Shown here one piece after another: positions 1 through 8,714 of a stretch of 64,000 nucleotides of DNA. Where the stretch lies: the NCBI GenBank assembly GCA_023249405.1, contig JAHFCR010000003.1, forward strand, positions 46,008 to 110,007, in the 5' to 3' direction. The first letter of the stretch is position 1. Each line of letters starts with the position of its first letter. Both the position numbers and the translations under genes were made by a program. Origin of the DNA: Peptococcaceae bacterium. Its GTDB lineage: Bacteria; Bacillota; DSM-12270; Thermacetogeniales; Thermacetogeniaceae. The notes beneath the pieces are model-generated. The model was not told the origin of the DNA, ran no database searches, and worked only from the letters and a program-made list of their open reading frames with translations.

Positions 1-2
1 CG

Positions 3-386
3 ATCGGCCTGTGGTTGGCCACCCTCGCCAAGAGTTCAACGACCTTCCAGGTGCTCGTCTCCGTCTTTGTAATGCCGCTGACGTTCCTGTCCGGGGCCTA
101 TATACCGACCACCGCCATGCCGGGGTTCTTGCTGCCGATAGTCTATCTCAATCCCCTGACCTACACCACATCGGTCTTCAGATACATCTCCCTGAAGATG
201 GAAGGCCTGCCGGCGGCGCAGCTGATCAAAGCGGGGGTGGCCTTCAATATCCACGGTTTCACGATCATGCCGTATTTTGGTCTGATCATGATCGTGTTCA
301 TCGGCATGTTGTTTCTGTCTCTCTGCGTCAGCCAATTCAACAGGGCCGATTTCTCCACCGTCAAGGTTTTCAGGCACAGCCGTTGA
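3..386 (+). CDS. ABC-2 type transporter permease, C-terminal part (5' end outside window)
   Basis: Open from the left edge, about 127 residues to a TGA. The chain shows three hydrophobic segments; a central PLTFLSGAYIP stretch followed by LNPLTYTTSVFRY matches the last part of ABC-2 permeases, where the FLSG/P and NPLTY motifs precede the final membrane helices. Such permeases work with a separate ATPase to export drugs, polysaccharides or lipids. The substrate cannot be read from this fragment. A hairpin terminator follows directly, so this is the last gene of its operon. Confidence 0.8.
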   Translation: MGLWLATLAKSSTTFQVLVSVFVMPLTFLSGAYIPTTAMPGFLLPIVYLNPLTYTTSVFRYISLKMEGLPAAQLIKAGVAFNIHGFTIMPYFGLIMIVFIGMLFLSLCVSQFNRADFSTVKVFRHSR

Positions 387-410
387 TAAACCAGATCCCG
401 GCATAAATCA

Positions 411-442
411 ATCCCCCCTGTTCCGCATATCGAACAGGGGGG
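411..442. terminator. Bidirectional terminator between ABC permease and uppP
   Basis: An 11-bp perfect stem (CCCCCCTGTTC at 413-423 with GAACAGGGGGG at 432-442) and an 8-nt loop lie between two convergent genes. The flanks are AT-rich but there is no long T-run, so efficiency is uncertain. Confidence 0.7.
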
Positions 443-462
443 TTAATATAAACAAATTAATA

Positions 463-1269
463 TTACCGGCGCAGGAAGATGACCGCCAGCACCAGCACTC
501 CCAGCAGCAGGCGGTACCAGACGAAGGGAAGAAAGCTCTTACGCTGGAGGTAGCGCAGCAGGAAGCCGATGCTGGCCATGCCGGCCAGGGCCGAAACAAT
601 GACACTGATCCCAAAATTTAGATTGAGCATGCCGGGTGTCTTCAATAGATGCGGCACCTCGACCAGCCCGGCGCCCAGAATGATCGGGGCCGACAGCAGG
701 AAGGAGAAGCGGGCCGCCGCCTCCCGGGTCAGACCGGAGGCCAGCCCGGCGGTCATGGTAATCCCCGACCGCGATACGCCGGGAATGATCGCCAGGGCTT
801 GGGACAGGCCGATCAGCAAGCTCGATCCCAGGCTGACCCGCTCGATCTTCAGGCGTTTGGCGCCCCGTTGATCGGCCCAGTAAAGCACCAGGCCCATGAG
901 GATCAACATGACGGCGATCAGCAGCGGGTTGCGCAGGGCGGTATCCGCCTTCTTCTCCAGCAGCAGACCGAAGATGGCGCCCGGGATCACCGCCACCACC
1001 AGATACCAGAACAGGCGGCTTTCCACGGTCGACTTCTTCCCCAGCCTGCCGAACGCCGCAACGATCAGTTTCACCCAGTCCCGCCAGAAAAAGATCACCA
1101 CTGCCAACAGGGTGCCCATATGCAGGGCCACGTCGAATGACAGGTCAAAGTATTTCGGGTCCCACCCGAACAACCAGGGCACCAATACCAGATGGGCAGT
1201 GCTGGAGATCGGCAGAAACTCTGCCAGTCCCTGCACCAGCCCCATGATTACCGCCTGAAAAACAGTCAC
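463..1269 (-). CDS. uppP: Undecaprenyl-diphosphatase UppP/BacA
   Basis: About 268 residues, normal for the family. It dephosphorylates undecaprenyl diphosphate so the lipid carrier can be reused for peptidoglycan and other wall polymers, and it confers some bacitracin resistance. The sequence carries both family signatures: GLAEFLPISSTAHL near the N-terminus and PGVSRSGITM in the middle, with seven or eight membrane helices. I chose the GTG at 1269 because GGGAGGG sits 6 nt upstream; a TTG at 1284 in the same frame has no such site. It is the last gene on the minus strand after the DNA repair operon, about 100 bp away, and may be transcribed separately. Confidence 0.93.
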   Translation of the reverse strand: MTVFQAVIMGLVQGLAEFLPISSTAHLVLVPWLFGWDPKYFDLSFDVALHMGTLLAVVIFFWRDWVKLIVAAFGRLGKKSTVESRLFWYLVVAVIPGAIFGLLLEKKADTALRNPLLIAVMLILMGLVLYWADQRGAKRLKIERVSLGSSLLIGLSQALAIIPGVSRSGITMTAGLASGLTREAAARFSFLLSAPIILGAGLVEVPHLLKTPGMLNLNFGISVIVSALAGMASIGFLLRYLQRKSFLPFVWYRLLLGVLVLAVIFLRR

Positions 1270-1367
1270 GTCCGTCCCTCCCAAATCGTCTCGTCCTCAA
1301 CCGTATCCACTATCAAATGTCGGACACTTAATAATTTTACCACAGAGATCGTCGCAGGAATGAGATT

Positions 1368-2042
1368 TTAACGGATGCGGCGCACGCTGCTCCGGCCCTG
1401 GGACATCTCCACCAGATAGGCGATGTCGGCGGAATCCGCCAGATGCTGGTTGTGGGAGACCATGATGATCTGCCGCCCGAGGCTCTGGCTGAAGCTCTTC
1501 AGGAACTGGGCCACCTGGGGCGCATACTCCTCCGAGACGTGCTTGGCCGGCTCATCCAGGATCACCGGGCCGCCAAGACCGACCTGCGGGGGGTACCCCT
1601 GCGGGCGAAAGGCGTGCAACAGCGCCAGGCGCAGGGCCAGAGAGATCACATCAACCACTCCACCGCCCCGGGCATCCTGCGGCGCCGTCTCCACCCGCAG
1701 ATCTCCGCCATAGCTGGAGCAGACGTAAAACTCCGCCTCGGGCCGGTCGCGCTTCTCCTCGATCACCACCTTGAAATCCAGGTCGCCGCCGAAGACGAAC
1801 TGCAAGGCCTGGGTGACCATGAACTCCACCTGGCGCCGCCCCTGTTCCCGGGCGTGCCGGGCCGCCTCCTGCAGCAGCAGGCGCACCTTCTCCAGGCGCT
1901 CGGTCGCCGCTCTGACCTCGGCCAGCCGCTGCTCCTGGTCTGCCTTGTCCTGGAGCAGCTTCAGCTCCTCGCCGCGTTGTTGATGATAGACCGCCTTCGC
2001 CCGCGCCAGCGACTTCCGTAGATCGCTCAGTCCCTCATTCAC
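1368..2042 (-). CDS. Rad50/SMC-like ATPase, C-terminal (Walker B) half as a separate protein
   Basis: 224 residues. Residues about 5-70 are charged and helical (coiled coil). The rest is the C-terminal lobe of a Rad50/SbcC-type ABC ATPase: a signature-like GGGVVDVISLALRLAL at 126-141, Walker B with ILDEPAKH at 161-168, and a switch histidine in MVSHN at 194-198. No Walker A is present, so it cannot bind ATP alone; it should pair with the Walker A protein encoded upstream (2520-4109). The GTG start overlaps the previous TAG by one base (TAGTG), which implies translational coupling. The canonical LSGGE signature is replaced by a GGG-type version, which I believe occurs in some phage-like SbcC relatives. 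The domain call is firm; the split-complex role is inference. Confidence 0.85.
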   Translation of the reverse strand: MNEGLSDLRKSLARAKAVYHQQRGEELKLLQDKADQEQRLAEVRAATERLEKVRLLLQEAARHAREQGRRQVEFMVTQALQFVFGGDLDFKVVIEEKRDRPEAEFYVCSSYGGDLRVETAPQDARGGGVVDVISLALRLALLHAFRPQGYPPQVGLGGPVILDEPAKHVSEEYAPQVAQFLKSFSQSLGRQIIMVSHNQHLADSADIAYLVEMSQGRSSVRRIR

Positions 2043-2317
2043 TAGGCCCGCTCCTTCTCCAGCAGGTCCCAGGGGATCAGCTTGTCCGCATCCGCCAGCA
2101 GCCGGTCCATCTCCTCTTTCAGGGCGGCGATCTTCTGTCCCAACTCCTCAGGCTTGACCCCGTATTCCGCCGCTTTCTGGTACAGCTTCTCCCGCTGCTG
2201 TTCCAGCATCTCCTTCTGGCTGAGCGCCCGCGAACGCAGATCCCGGGACCGGCGCAGCGCTTCCTTGAGGCGGCTGATCTGCTTATCGTACTGGTCTTGT
2301 TCCTTTGGCCCCTGCAC
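2042..2317 (-). CDS. Small coiled-coil protein between the two Rad50-like halves
   Basis: 91 residues, almost entirely charged heptad-like helix (many E, K, R, Q, L) and no recognisable catalytic motif. The GTG start is preceded by GGGAGG seven nt upstream, an excellent site, and the stop overlaps the next start, so it is a genuine gene. It sits exactly where the returning coiled-coil arm of a Rad50 would be encoded, between the Walker A half and the Walker B half. It may complete the shorter coiled-coil arm of the split ATPase. I recognise no family for it. Confidence 0.75.
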   Translation of the reverse strand: MQGPKEQDQYDKQISRLKEALRRSRDLRSRALSQKEMLEQQREKLYQKAAEYGVKPEELGQKIAALKEEMDRLLADADKLIPWDLLEKERA

Positions 2318-2519
2318 TATAATTCCTCCCCATGCGTATGAACTTGACTATTCCCTCATCAGGCTTGGATCGGGCTGAACCCTGGCCAGAGAACCGGCAG
2401 GAGATCAGCCGGGACCGTCCCGTAATTTCCATATTATTAAAGTCGCTCTGGCTGAATAACCACTCGTGTTAAGAATTTGTTCCAGCAAAACGTTTAGAAG
2501 CGCCCCGCGTTCCCGCATT

Positions 2520-4109
2520 TCACTGGTACTCGGACAGGGCGCGTTCCACCGCCTCCGGTGTCAACTCGCCGAAGCAGACCGGGCACCGGCCCAGTTGCGC
2601 CAGCAATCGCCGGTAGTCTGACAACAGTTGCCCCGTCTCCTGCTCATAGCGTTCCGCCGCCAGGGTCGCCCCCTGATACTTGCGGTCTTCATCCTCCCAA
2701 TCCCGCCCCAGTTCCCGTAGGGCAAGCAGGCCCTGCCCAGCAGCGCCGGCACTCGTCAGACAGGATTCAGCCTGCTCCAGGTGCTCGGTGCGGGCGGCAA
2801 TATCGTTAACGCCCTGCAAAGAGCCTGTTACCGCCGACAGCTCCACGGCTACCCGCCTCAGCTCTGACCACTGCAGGCATAATTCTTCGGCCTGCTGCCT
2901 CAGTTCCTCGGCAACGGATACGGGGGCGGTCAGGTCTGAGATATGATCGACCAGCTGCAGGGATTGTGCTATCGCTGACAAATCGCCAGACACCTGCGAT
3001 AGCGCCGACCACTGCCTGTACATTTCTTCCGCCTGCTGCCACAGCTCCTCGGCAACAGGTACGGGAACGGTCAGGTCTGAGATGCGACCGGCCCGCTCCA
3101 ACTGCACGGCAGTCTGGGCGATCTCCCCCTCCAGCTGGACCAATCTCAGGCAATCGCCGAGCAAGACCGGCAAGCGCTCCAGTCTCTGTTCGGCATCGCC
3201 CAACCGGGCCAAGGCAGCGATCCTGTCCCTCGCCGTCTCCAGTCGCTGGCCTACCTGTGACAGCTCGGAGGCGATGGCCGACAGGTTTCGGTGATCGACG
3301 AACGCGGCTTCCAGGTCTCGCGCCCGGTCCTCGGCCTGATCCATGGAGGCGAGGGCCGCCAGCAGGCTGCCGGTATCCGATAAGGCGCCGGATACCTCGC
3401 GCCACTGGCGCTGCAGCTCATCCAGGGCCGTAATAGTAGTGGTGATCGCCTCGATCCGCCCCAGCTTCTGCTCCAGGCTGTTGATGTTGGCCTCCAGCGC
3501 CGGCAGGTGGGCATAGCCATCCAGAACCGCCTCCAGACTGGCCAGGCTGGCACTCAGTTGCCCGTCCTCTTCCCGCAGGCGGCGCAGGTCGGTGCCGGTC
3601 GATCTCTGGGCCCAATCCAGGATGTGGACGCCGCCGAGCTGGCCGATCACCTTGGCCCTGACAGCGCCGTTCTCTGACAGCAGGAAGGGCCCTTCCAGCT
3701 GGCCTCCGAAATTCAGTTCCACCTTGTTGCGCTCATCGACCTGCACTTTTCTGATCTCTGAGGCCTGCAGGATCTCCAGGGGGATCTCGTTGTTGAAGCC
3801 CTCGAAGACCATCTCCTGTTCGCCCGGGCGCTGTAAGACATACTGGTTGTTCTTGCCGGAGGCGTTCCGCAGGCGGGTGATCTTGGCGCCGTTCTCGAGT
3901 TCTACGGTGACGCGGCAGGAGTTGGCCCCCACCCGGATGAAATTCGCCCCGCGGGGTTCGTTGTAGAAGAGCCAGCGCAGCGCCCGGACCAGGGCTGATT
4001 TGCCAAAATCGGAGGGCCCGACGATCACGTTCAGACCGGGTCCGAAGCTGACCTCCGTGTGTTCGTGCGACTGGAAGTTGTCCACGATCAGCTTGCTCAA
4101 ACCGCTCAT
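2520..4109 (-). CDS. Rad50/SbcC-like ATPase, N-terminal (Walker A) half ending in a zinc hook
   Basis: 529 residues. It opens like RecF/Rad50 proteins (LSKLIVDNFQSHEHTEV) with Walker A GPSDFGKSA at 31-39, then a globular lobe to about residue 165, then about 340 residues of coiled coil. Only 20 residues before the end is CPVC at 509-512, the CxxC pattern of a Rad50 zinc hook. The polypeptide therefore stops just past the hook apex, and the Walker B half is made by another gene. ATG overlaps the stop of the nuclease gene upstream by 4 nt (ATGA). Rad50 ATPases open and tether DNA ends and regulate Mre11; that role is inferred here from motifs and neighbours. About 200 bp of non-coding DNA follows before the next ORF. 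Confidence 0.88.
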   Translation of the reverse strand: MSGLSKLIVDNFQSHEHTEVSFGPGLNVIVGPSDFGKSALVRALRWLFYNEPRGANFIRVGANSCRVTVELENGAKITRLRNASGKNNQYVLQRPGEQEMVFEGFNNEIPLEILQASEIRKVQVDERNKVELNFGGQLEGPFLLSENGAVRAKVIGQLGGVHILDWAQRSTGTDLRRLREEDGQLSASLASLEAVLDGYAHLPALEANINSLEQKLGRIEAITTTITALDELQRQWREVSGALSDTGSLLAALASMDQAEDRARDLEAAFVDHRNLSAIASELSQVGQRLETARDRIAALARLGDAEQRLERLPVLLGDCLRLVQLEGEIAQTAVQLERAGRISDLTVPVPVAEELWQQAEEMYRQWSALSQVSGDLSAIAQSLQLVDHISDLTAPVSVAEELRQQAEELCLQWSELRRVAVELSAVTGSLQGVNDIAARTEHLEQAESCLTSAGAAGQGLLALRELGRDWEDEDRKYQGATLAAERYEQETGQLLSDYRRLLAQLGRCPVCFGELTPEAVERALSEYQ

Positions 4110-5098
4110 GCCTCTTCCTCCCCCCGGGCCATGGCCTCTTCGGCGAGGCCGACGCGCCGCAGCGCCTCTTCCCTGATCCCCTGCTCCAGCTGCTCATTGC
4201 GGGCGATCTCCTCCACCAGCAGCCGCACGTCAGCCCGCTGGTAGGACCCGGCCGCCTTGACCTCTGCCAGGTAGCCGGCCAGGCGCTCCTCCCTGAAAGA
4301 GGCCTCCTCCTGCCGGCTGCGGTCGAGCACGTCCACCCCCGGAGGGGCGCTCTGCAGCCTGATCTTTTCGTAGACGGGGCGGCCGCCGCCAAGCTCGATG
4401 TAGATTACCTGCACCGGCCGGATCAACTCCTGCGGGTGGTTGGAGAGGCGCGCCAGGGCACCGGGATTGAGGAAGTGCTTGCCGTCATGTTCGGCATCCG
4501 GGAACCCCAGGTGGTTGTGGCCGGCCAGGGTGAAGTCTGCTTCGGTCTCCCAGATCTGTTCGATCAGGGTATAGCTGGCGCCGGGGTAAACCGCCCGGTC
4601 GAGCAGCATGCCGTGCACCATGTGGATGGCGTAGTCGCAGTCTTTTTTGGCTACGATATAGTCATGGCGTGGGTCGCGCTGGCGGTGATCCATCTCGAAG
4701 TGGTATCCCCGTCCGGTAAGCTGTAGCCGGAGGCCGTTCTTTTCCAGGTACACCGGCTCCTGGCCGATCATCCTGACGATCCCCAGCCGGGCGGCCAGAC
4801 CCAGCATGGTGCGGGGCAGCGTCTCGGCGTTGTTGCCGAACAGGTCGTGGTTGCCCGCAATGATGTAAACCGGGGCCGGGAACTGCTGGTAGATCTCCAG
4901 AAAGTCGGCGCAGACGCTGATGGCCGGCGCCGGCACATCGTAGAAATCTCCCCCGTGCAGGATGTAGTCCACCTCCCGCTCGCGGGCGATGGCCGCCACC
5001 TCCCGCAGCTTGATGGCCAGGGTGGCGGGAAAGTTGTCCTTGCGGTTGGCGGGCGTGGTGCCGCGCTTGTGGTCATCGGTCAGAAACAGCAGGCGCAT
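4106..5098 (-). CDS. Mre11/SbcD-like metallophosphoesterase (DNA nuclease)
   Basis: 330 residues. All calcineurin-type metal-binding motifs are visible in order: DDH in FLTDDHKRG near the N-terminus, GGDFYD, GNHDLFG, a histidine in MVHGML, and GHNH in LAGHNHLGF. These coordinate two Mn2+ in Mre11/SbcD nucleases. The C-terminal 90 residues are charged and helical, where Mre11 contacts Rad50 coils. The ATG at 5098 lies one base after the HerA stop, and the 3' end overlaps the Rad50-like gene by 4 nt, the usual arrangement for nuclease-ATPase pairs. Expected to process DNA double-strand ends together with NurA-HerA. Confidence 0.9.
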   Translation of the reverse strand: MRLLFLTDDHKRGTTPANRKDNFPATLAIKLREVAAIAREREVDYILHGGDFYDVPAPAISVCADFLEIYQQFPAPVYIIAGNHDLFGNNAETLPRTMLGLAARLGIVRMIGQEPVYLEKNGLRLQLTGRGYHFEMDHRQRDPRHDYIVAKKDCDYAIHMVHGMLLDRAVYPGASYTLIEQIWETEADFTLAGHNHLGFPDAEHDGKHFLNPGALARLSNHPQELIRPVQVIYIELGGGRPVYEKIRLQSAPPGVDVLDRSRQEEASFREERLAGYLAEVKAAGSYQRADVRLLVEEIARNEQLEQGIREEALRRVGLAEEAMARGEEEA

Positions 5099-5099
5099 G

Positions 5100-6971
5100 C
5101 TAATCCTCTTCTCTGAAGGCAGAACTGATGGCATAGCTGGGGCCGAAGGGCCCTGCGGTTTTCTTGAGCCTGCCGGCGGCAGCGAACTCCTCCAGCCACT
5201 CCCGCACCTCATCGAAGGTCACCGGGCGGTTGAGGCCGCGTTCGAAATCAGCCAGGTACAGGGTGATCTGGGCGGCATCCAGGGGCAGGCAGCCTGCCAG
5301 GAGCCGCCAGACCTCGGGCTGCAACATTCCGAACCCTTCCTCCAGCTCGGTGAAGGGGTTGACGGTGTGCGGGGCGCTGGTGCGGGCACAGCGAATGCGG
5401 ACGGCCACGGTGCGGCCGACCACCGCCGAGGAGATGAAGGCGGTGCCGGAACTGAGGTAGGGAAGACGCTCCGCCTCCTCGGAGGTGATATCCGTCTCCT
5501 CCTTGATCACCCGGATATCGGACTCCCGGACGGTCCTGAAGATGATCTTGGTGTTCAGCTGGGCGTTGATCGTCTCATCCAGGGAGGCCGGCCGTTGGGT
5601 GGCCAGGATCAGGAAGACGCCGTACTTGCGGCCCTCCTGGGCCACCTCCCGGAATACCCCCCGCGCCGGGGCGATGATCTCGAAGCCCTTGGGGGCGAAG
5701 TTGTGGGCCTCGTCGGTGGCGATCACGAATGGTGGAAACTTCTCACCGGGCGCCTCCCCGCGCTGCAGGGCGTCGGTGTAGCTGCGCCGCAGATGGTATA
5801 GCTTGCTGATCAGATAGGAACTCAAAACTTTCAGCAGCCAGATCGGGCCGCGGATCACCGTCAGGCGCCTCCGTTTGAGGGAATCGATGATCGGAGCGAT
5901 CTCCTTGCGGAAGATTCCCTCGCGCTCCAGCCGGAGCAGCCGCCACTGAACGCCCCGCAGGCTGCTGGGGAAAACAGCCGTACGGGCCATGGCCGCAATC
6001 ATCTTTTCATAACGGGAATTGGGGCCATGCTTCTTCCGGATCTGCTCGCGGGCCTCATCTTCCTTTTCCAGCCAGGCGATCAGGTCCTCCAGCCGGCCGG
6101 TAAAACTCACCAGGGAATCCTTGTTCCGGTACACGGTCTTCAGAGCGTTGTCCATCCCCTCGGTGAAGTTGCCGCCGGCGGCCATGAGTAAGTTGGCCAG
6201 TTCATTGCTGCTCAGTTCCTCAAAGTTGATGCCGATATCGCGCCCGATGTTCAGGATCGCCGTCCGGCCGCCGTAGCGAGCGCCGTAATCACCGGCCATC
6301 CCTTCGAAGGTGGTGGCGAAGCTCATCTCGTAGTGGGGATCGAAGACCAGGGTCGGCACCCGCTTCTCCAGCAGTTCCTCCAGGATCACTCTGAGGCCGA
6401 AGGACTTGCCGGAGCCGGAACCCCCGAAGATCCCCAGGTGCGGGTACTCCTGCATCGCCTGGTAGTCGAAGATGAAGGGCGTCCCGCTCTGTGGCAGCAC
6501 CCCCGCTCCCTTGACAAACAGCGGGGCGATCTCCCGCAGTGCCGGCGGCAGACCCTGCTGCAACTCCTCGGTGCCCAGGAACACGCCCAGCACCAGGCCG
6601 CGGTCCGGCGGGCAGGGAATCAGCAGGTCCCTGACCTCTTCGAATGACGGCACCCGCACGGCGGCCCCGACCGCTACCGGGGAGGGCAGGTTGCCCAGCA
6701 TGCGCACCTTCGCCAGGTGGATCGTCTCATCGCCCACGTTGAAACCGATCTGCTCCAGCCCCTCCCACACCCGGGAGTCGATCAGAGGGCTGCGCTCCAG
6801 AGTCAGCGGGAGGAACCGGTTGAAGGACTTGGTCTCCACCACCTCGCCCCGGGGCTGGCGCAACTCCGCATCATCAACCACCAGGACCTCGTTGATGCGG
6901 AACTTCCGCTCCCTGGAGGCGACGTAGATATACTGTTGTGTGGTGACGCCAACCACCTGCACCCGCATCAT
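5100..6971 (-). CDS. herA: HerA-like hexameric DNA translocase/helicase (DUF87 ATPase)
   Basis: 623 residues. An N-terminal beta-barrel-like HAS region is followed by a FtsK-HerA ATPase with Walker A GGSGSGKS at 183-190 and Walker B VIATDEAHNF around 417-425, then ILATQRP, a sensor-type motif. HerA pumps DNA through a hexamer and, with NurA bound on one face, drives strand resection in archaea. An extra C-terminal region (from about residue 540) resembles a small helical winged domain. Two ATGs are adjacent; GGGGAG touches the first, so the second (6968) is equally possible. NurA lies upstream and the Mre11-like gene one base downstream, the typical NurA/HerA/Mre11/Rad50 company. Confidence 0.9.
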   Translation of the reverse strand: MMRVQVVGVTTQQYIYVASRERKFRINEVLVVDDAELRQPRGEVVETKSFNRFLPLTLERSPLIDSRVWEGLEQIGFNVGDETIHLAKVRMLGNLPSPVAVGAAVRVPSFEEVRDLLIPCPPDRGLVLGVFLGTEELQQGLPPALREIAPLFVKGAGVLPQSGTPFIFDYQAMQEYPHLGIFGGSGSGKSFGLRVILEELLEKRVPTLVFDPHYEMSFATTFEGMAGDYGARYGGRTAILNIGRDIGINFEELSSNELANLLMAAGGNFTEGMDNALKTVYRNKDSLVSFTGRLEDLIAWLEKEDEAREQIRKKHGPNSRYEKMIAAMARTAVFPSSLRGVQWRLLRLEREGIFRKEIAPIIDSLKRRRLTVIRGPIWLLKVLSSYLISKLYHLRRSYTDALQRGEAPGEKFPPFVIATDEAHNFAPKGFEIIAPARGVFREVAQEGRKYGVFLILATQRPASLDETINAQLNTKIIFRTVRESDIRVIKEETDITSEEAERLPYLSSGTAFISSAVVGRTVAVRIRCARTSAPHTVNPFTELEEGFGMLQPEVWRLLAGCLPLDAAQITLYLADFERGLNRPVTFDEVREWLEEFAAAGRLKKTAGPFGPSYAISSAFREED

Positions 6972-7111
6972 CTCCCCAGTCCTAGACCATCGATTTTACA
7001 AGTGAATTTGCCGACTTTATGAATATATGATATATGCTAACAGAAGAGTTGTTCTGGCGTTCGGAATCAAATTGGCAGGCGTTCCTGATTTCTTAATAAA
7101 CCAACCCTTTA

Positions 7112-7136
7112 CTCATACTGGCTATGGGAGTATGAG
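7112..7136 (-). terminator. Hairpin between nurA and herA
   Basis: Inverted repeat CTCATACT (7112-7119) / AGTATGAG (7129-7136) with a 9-nt loop, 30 nt after the nurA stop. There is no T-run, so it may be a processing site or weak attenuator rather than a full terminator. The remaining 195-bp nurA-herA gap is AT-rich and could hold a promoter for herA. Confidence 0.4.
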
Positions 7137-7166
7137 AACCAGTCCCGCGCTTCGTCTCCGCCCTTG

Positions 7167-8192
7167 CTATAGGTCGCGGCGGGCTCGCAATGGGCTCAGG
7201 AACAGCTCCCGCAGGTCCGGGTCCAGGTAGGCGGCCAGCAGCACCTCCACCTGTTCGGCAGTGATGCGCACCTCGGCATCGACCACGTCCAGCCAGAGGG
7301 GAAAACCCCTGCCGTGGGCTGGCGTGACCGTATATAGAAAGTTCATGGCATCATCCAGGTCCCCGGCCTGCTCAGCCAGATAATCCACGGCGATCGCCTG
7401 CGGGTGCCCGGACAGCCGGGCATAGACCCGGTTCCACCGACACGGGGAGTTAGTTTGTTTATGAACCCGGAGGATCTCGCCCGGCTGCAGCAGACCGTAG
7501 AGGAACTCCCGGTCGGCCCAGCCGGTAAAAGCCCCTTTAAGCGCATCTTCTATCTCCGATACCTGCTCAACGAGGACCTGGGTGGCGATCTCCTCGGTCA
7601 CTCCGAGCATGATCGCCCCCTTCTGCAAAGCACCATTTTTAATCCGCCCCCAGATTGCCGGAGCGTGTTTTTCCAGGCGGGCAAAACCGCCGTCCCACAG
7701 CAGGATCCTGGGATGTTCCCGCTCCAGGGCCGCCTCGCCCATCTGCGTCTCCATAGCGGCCAGGGTCTCCCAGCGAATATGCGCCAGGGCATCATCCGGG
7801 TTAATGCCCTGATCGAGCAACCACTGCACCCGGGCCTGGTCCTTCGACAATAGCGGAGAGAAAACCTTGTAGGCCCAGAACCTGTTTCCCGCTGCCCCCC
7901 GCCTGGTGGACCTGGCCAATGCCCGAAAGAAGGTCGCCGTGTAGGGAAAACTGGCGCCGCAGGAACCGAATGAGCCGTCCACCCCCACCAGAGGCGAATC
8001 TCCAAACAGAGCCCGGATCTCCTCCGGGCCAAGATAGCGCAGCGGGGCGATCTTTCCGATCTGTTGGGCCAGGTTGCGCCGCATGGCTGTGCCGCCTGCC
8101 GCCTGCTGCCGCCGGGCCAGCGCTCCGTTCAACTCTTTTAGCTCAGCCGCCAGTCCGTCTGTTTCCTGCCAATCGTCAATATCCATGATCAA
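7167..8192 (-). CDS. nurA: NurA-domain nuclease
   Basis: 341 residues. NurA motifs are present: VGVDGSFG at 69-76 supplies the first metal-binding Asp, ILLWDGGF at 163-170 the second, an acidic WET near 141, and the C-terminal pattern SGHPQAIAVDYLAEQ then PLWLDVVDAEVRI. NurA is a 5'-3' nuclease with an RNase H-like fold that degrades one strand of DNA ends fed to it by HerA. The TTG start at 8192 has AAAGGA 11 nt upstream; an ATG at 8186 is an alternative. It is the first gene of the repair operon. The family is common in archaea and patchy in bacteria. Confidence 0.9.
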   Translation of the reverse strand: MIMDIDDWQETDGLAAELKELNGALARRQQAAGGTAMRRNLAQQIGKIAPLRYLGPEEIRALFGDSPLVGVDGSFGSCGASFPYTATFFRALARSTRRGAAGNRFWAYKVFSPLLSKDQARVQWLLDQGINPDDALAHIRWETLAAMETQMGEAALEREHPRILLWDGGFARLEKHAPAIWGRIKNGALQKGAIMLGVTEEIATQVLVEQVSEIEDALKGAFTGWADREFLYGLLQPGEILRVHKQTNSPCRWNRVYARLSGHPQAIAVDYLAEQAGDLDDAMNFLYTVTPAHGRGFPLWLDVVDAEVRITAEQVEVLLAAYLDPDLRELFLSPLRARRDL

Positions 8193-8714
8193 AATACCCG
8201 CTGTCCTTTACCAATGCTGCGGTTAGCGCGCCCCTATTCACCGCTTGCGCTTGTTTTTTACCAACATTAATGTGAAACTGGTATCAGTGCGACCAGGTCT
8301 TCTGCCGCCGGGTACCAACCCAGTGGGTACCCTCTGGTAAGCTTAGCACAAGCCAAGCCTTCTACGGAAGCGACAGCATTAGTGCCGGTTAGCCGCCGGA
8401 TACGTCTCTTGAACGCGCTTCCCGCCCAGTCTTCGCCTCAGGTCCGCTAACATTATAGAAGCGCCCCCGTGTTATACTTTTCCAGTCGCCAGTTTAAGAG
8501 TTCGGCATTGCCATCCTGCTTTCCTCCATGCCTGGCGCCAGCACGGAAAAAACAACAGTTCTGCCCTGCTAGTCAAAAAAAGGTTTTAAAACCAGTGTTT
8601 TTAAATTATTATTGGATATGCAGAGCATTTACTGCTTACGTGGAAACCGATTTCTAGATATTTCCATCCAGGAGAAAATATCGTAGACTGTATCCTGAAG
8701 GAGTTGATAGAGCG
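8193..8714. other. 522-bp divergent intergenic region (nurA / manC promoters, repeat element)
   Basis: No gene is evident on either strand. It should hold both divergent promoters: TATAAT read on the minus strand lies at about 8449-8454, and an AT-rich stretch at 8575-8615 precedes manC, but no convincing -35 boxes are visible. Between 8319 and 8402 lie two blocks (CCCAGTGGGTACCC and TTAGTGCCGGTTAGC with following CGGATA) that recur almost unchanged at 50777-50817. Confidence 0.5.

Noticed and set aside
5100..6971. HerA as part of a HerA-SIR2 or HerA-DUF4297 anti-phage system
   Set aside because: The neighbours are NurA, Mre11- and Rad50-like proteins; no SIR2 or DUF4297 effector is present, although a defence role for the whole operon is not excluded.
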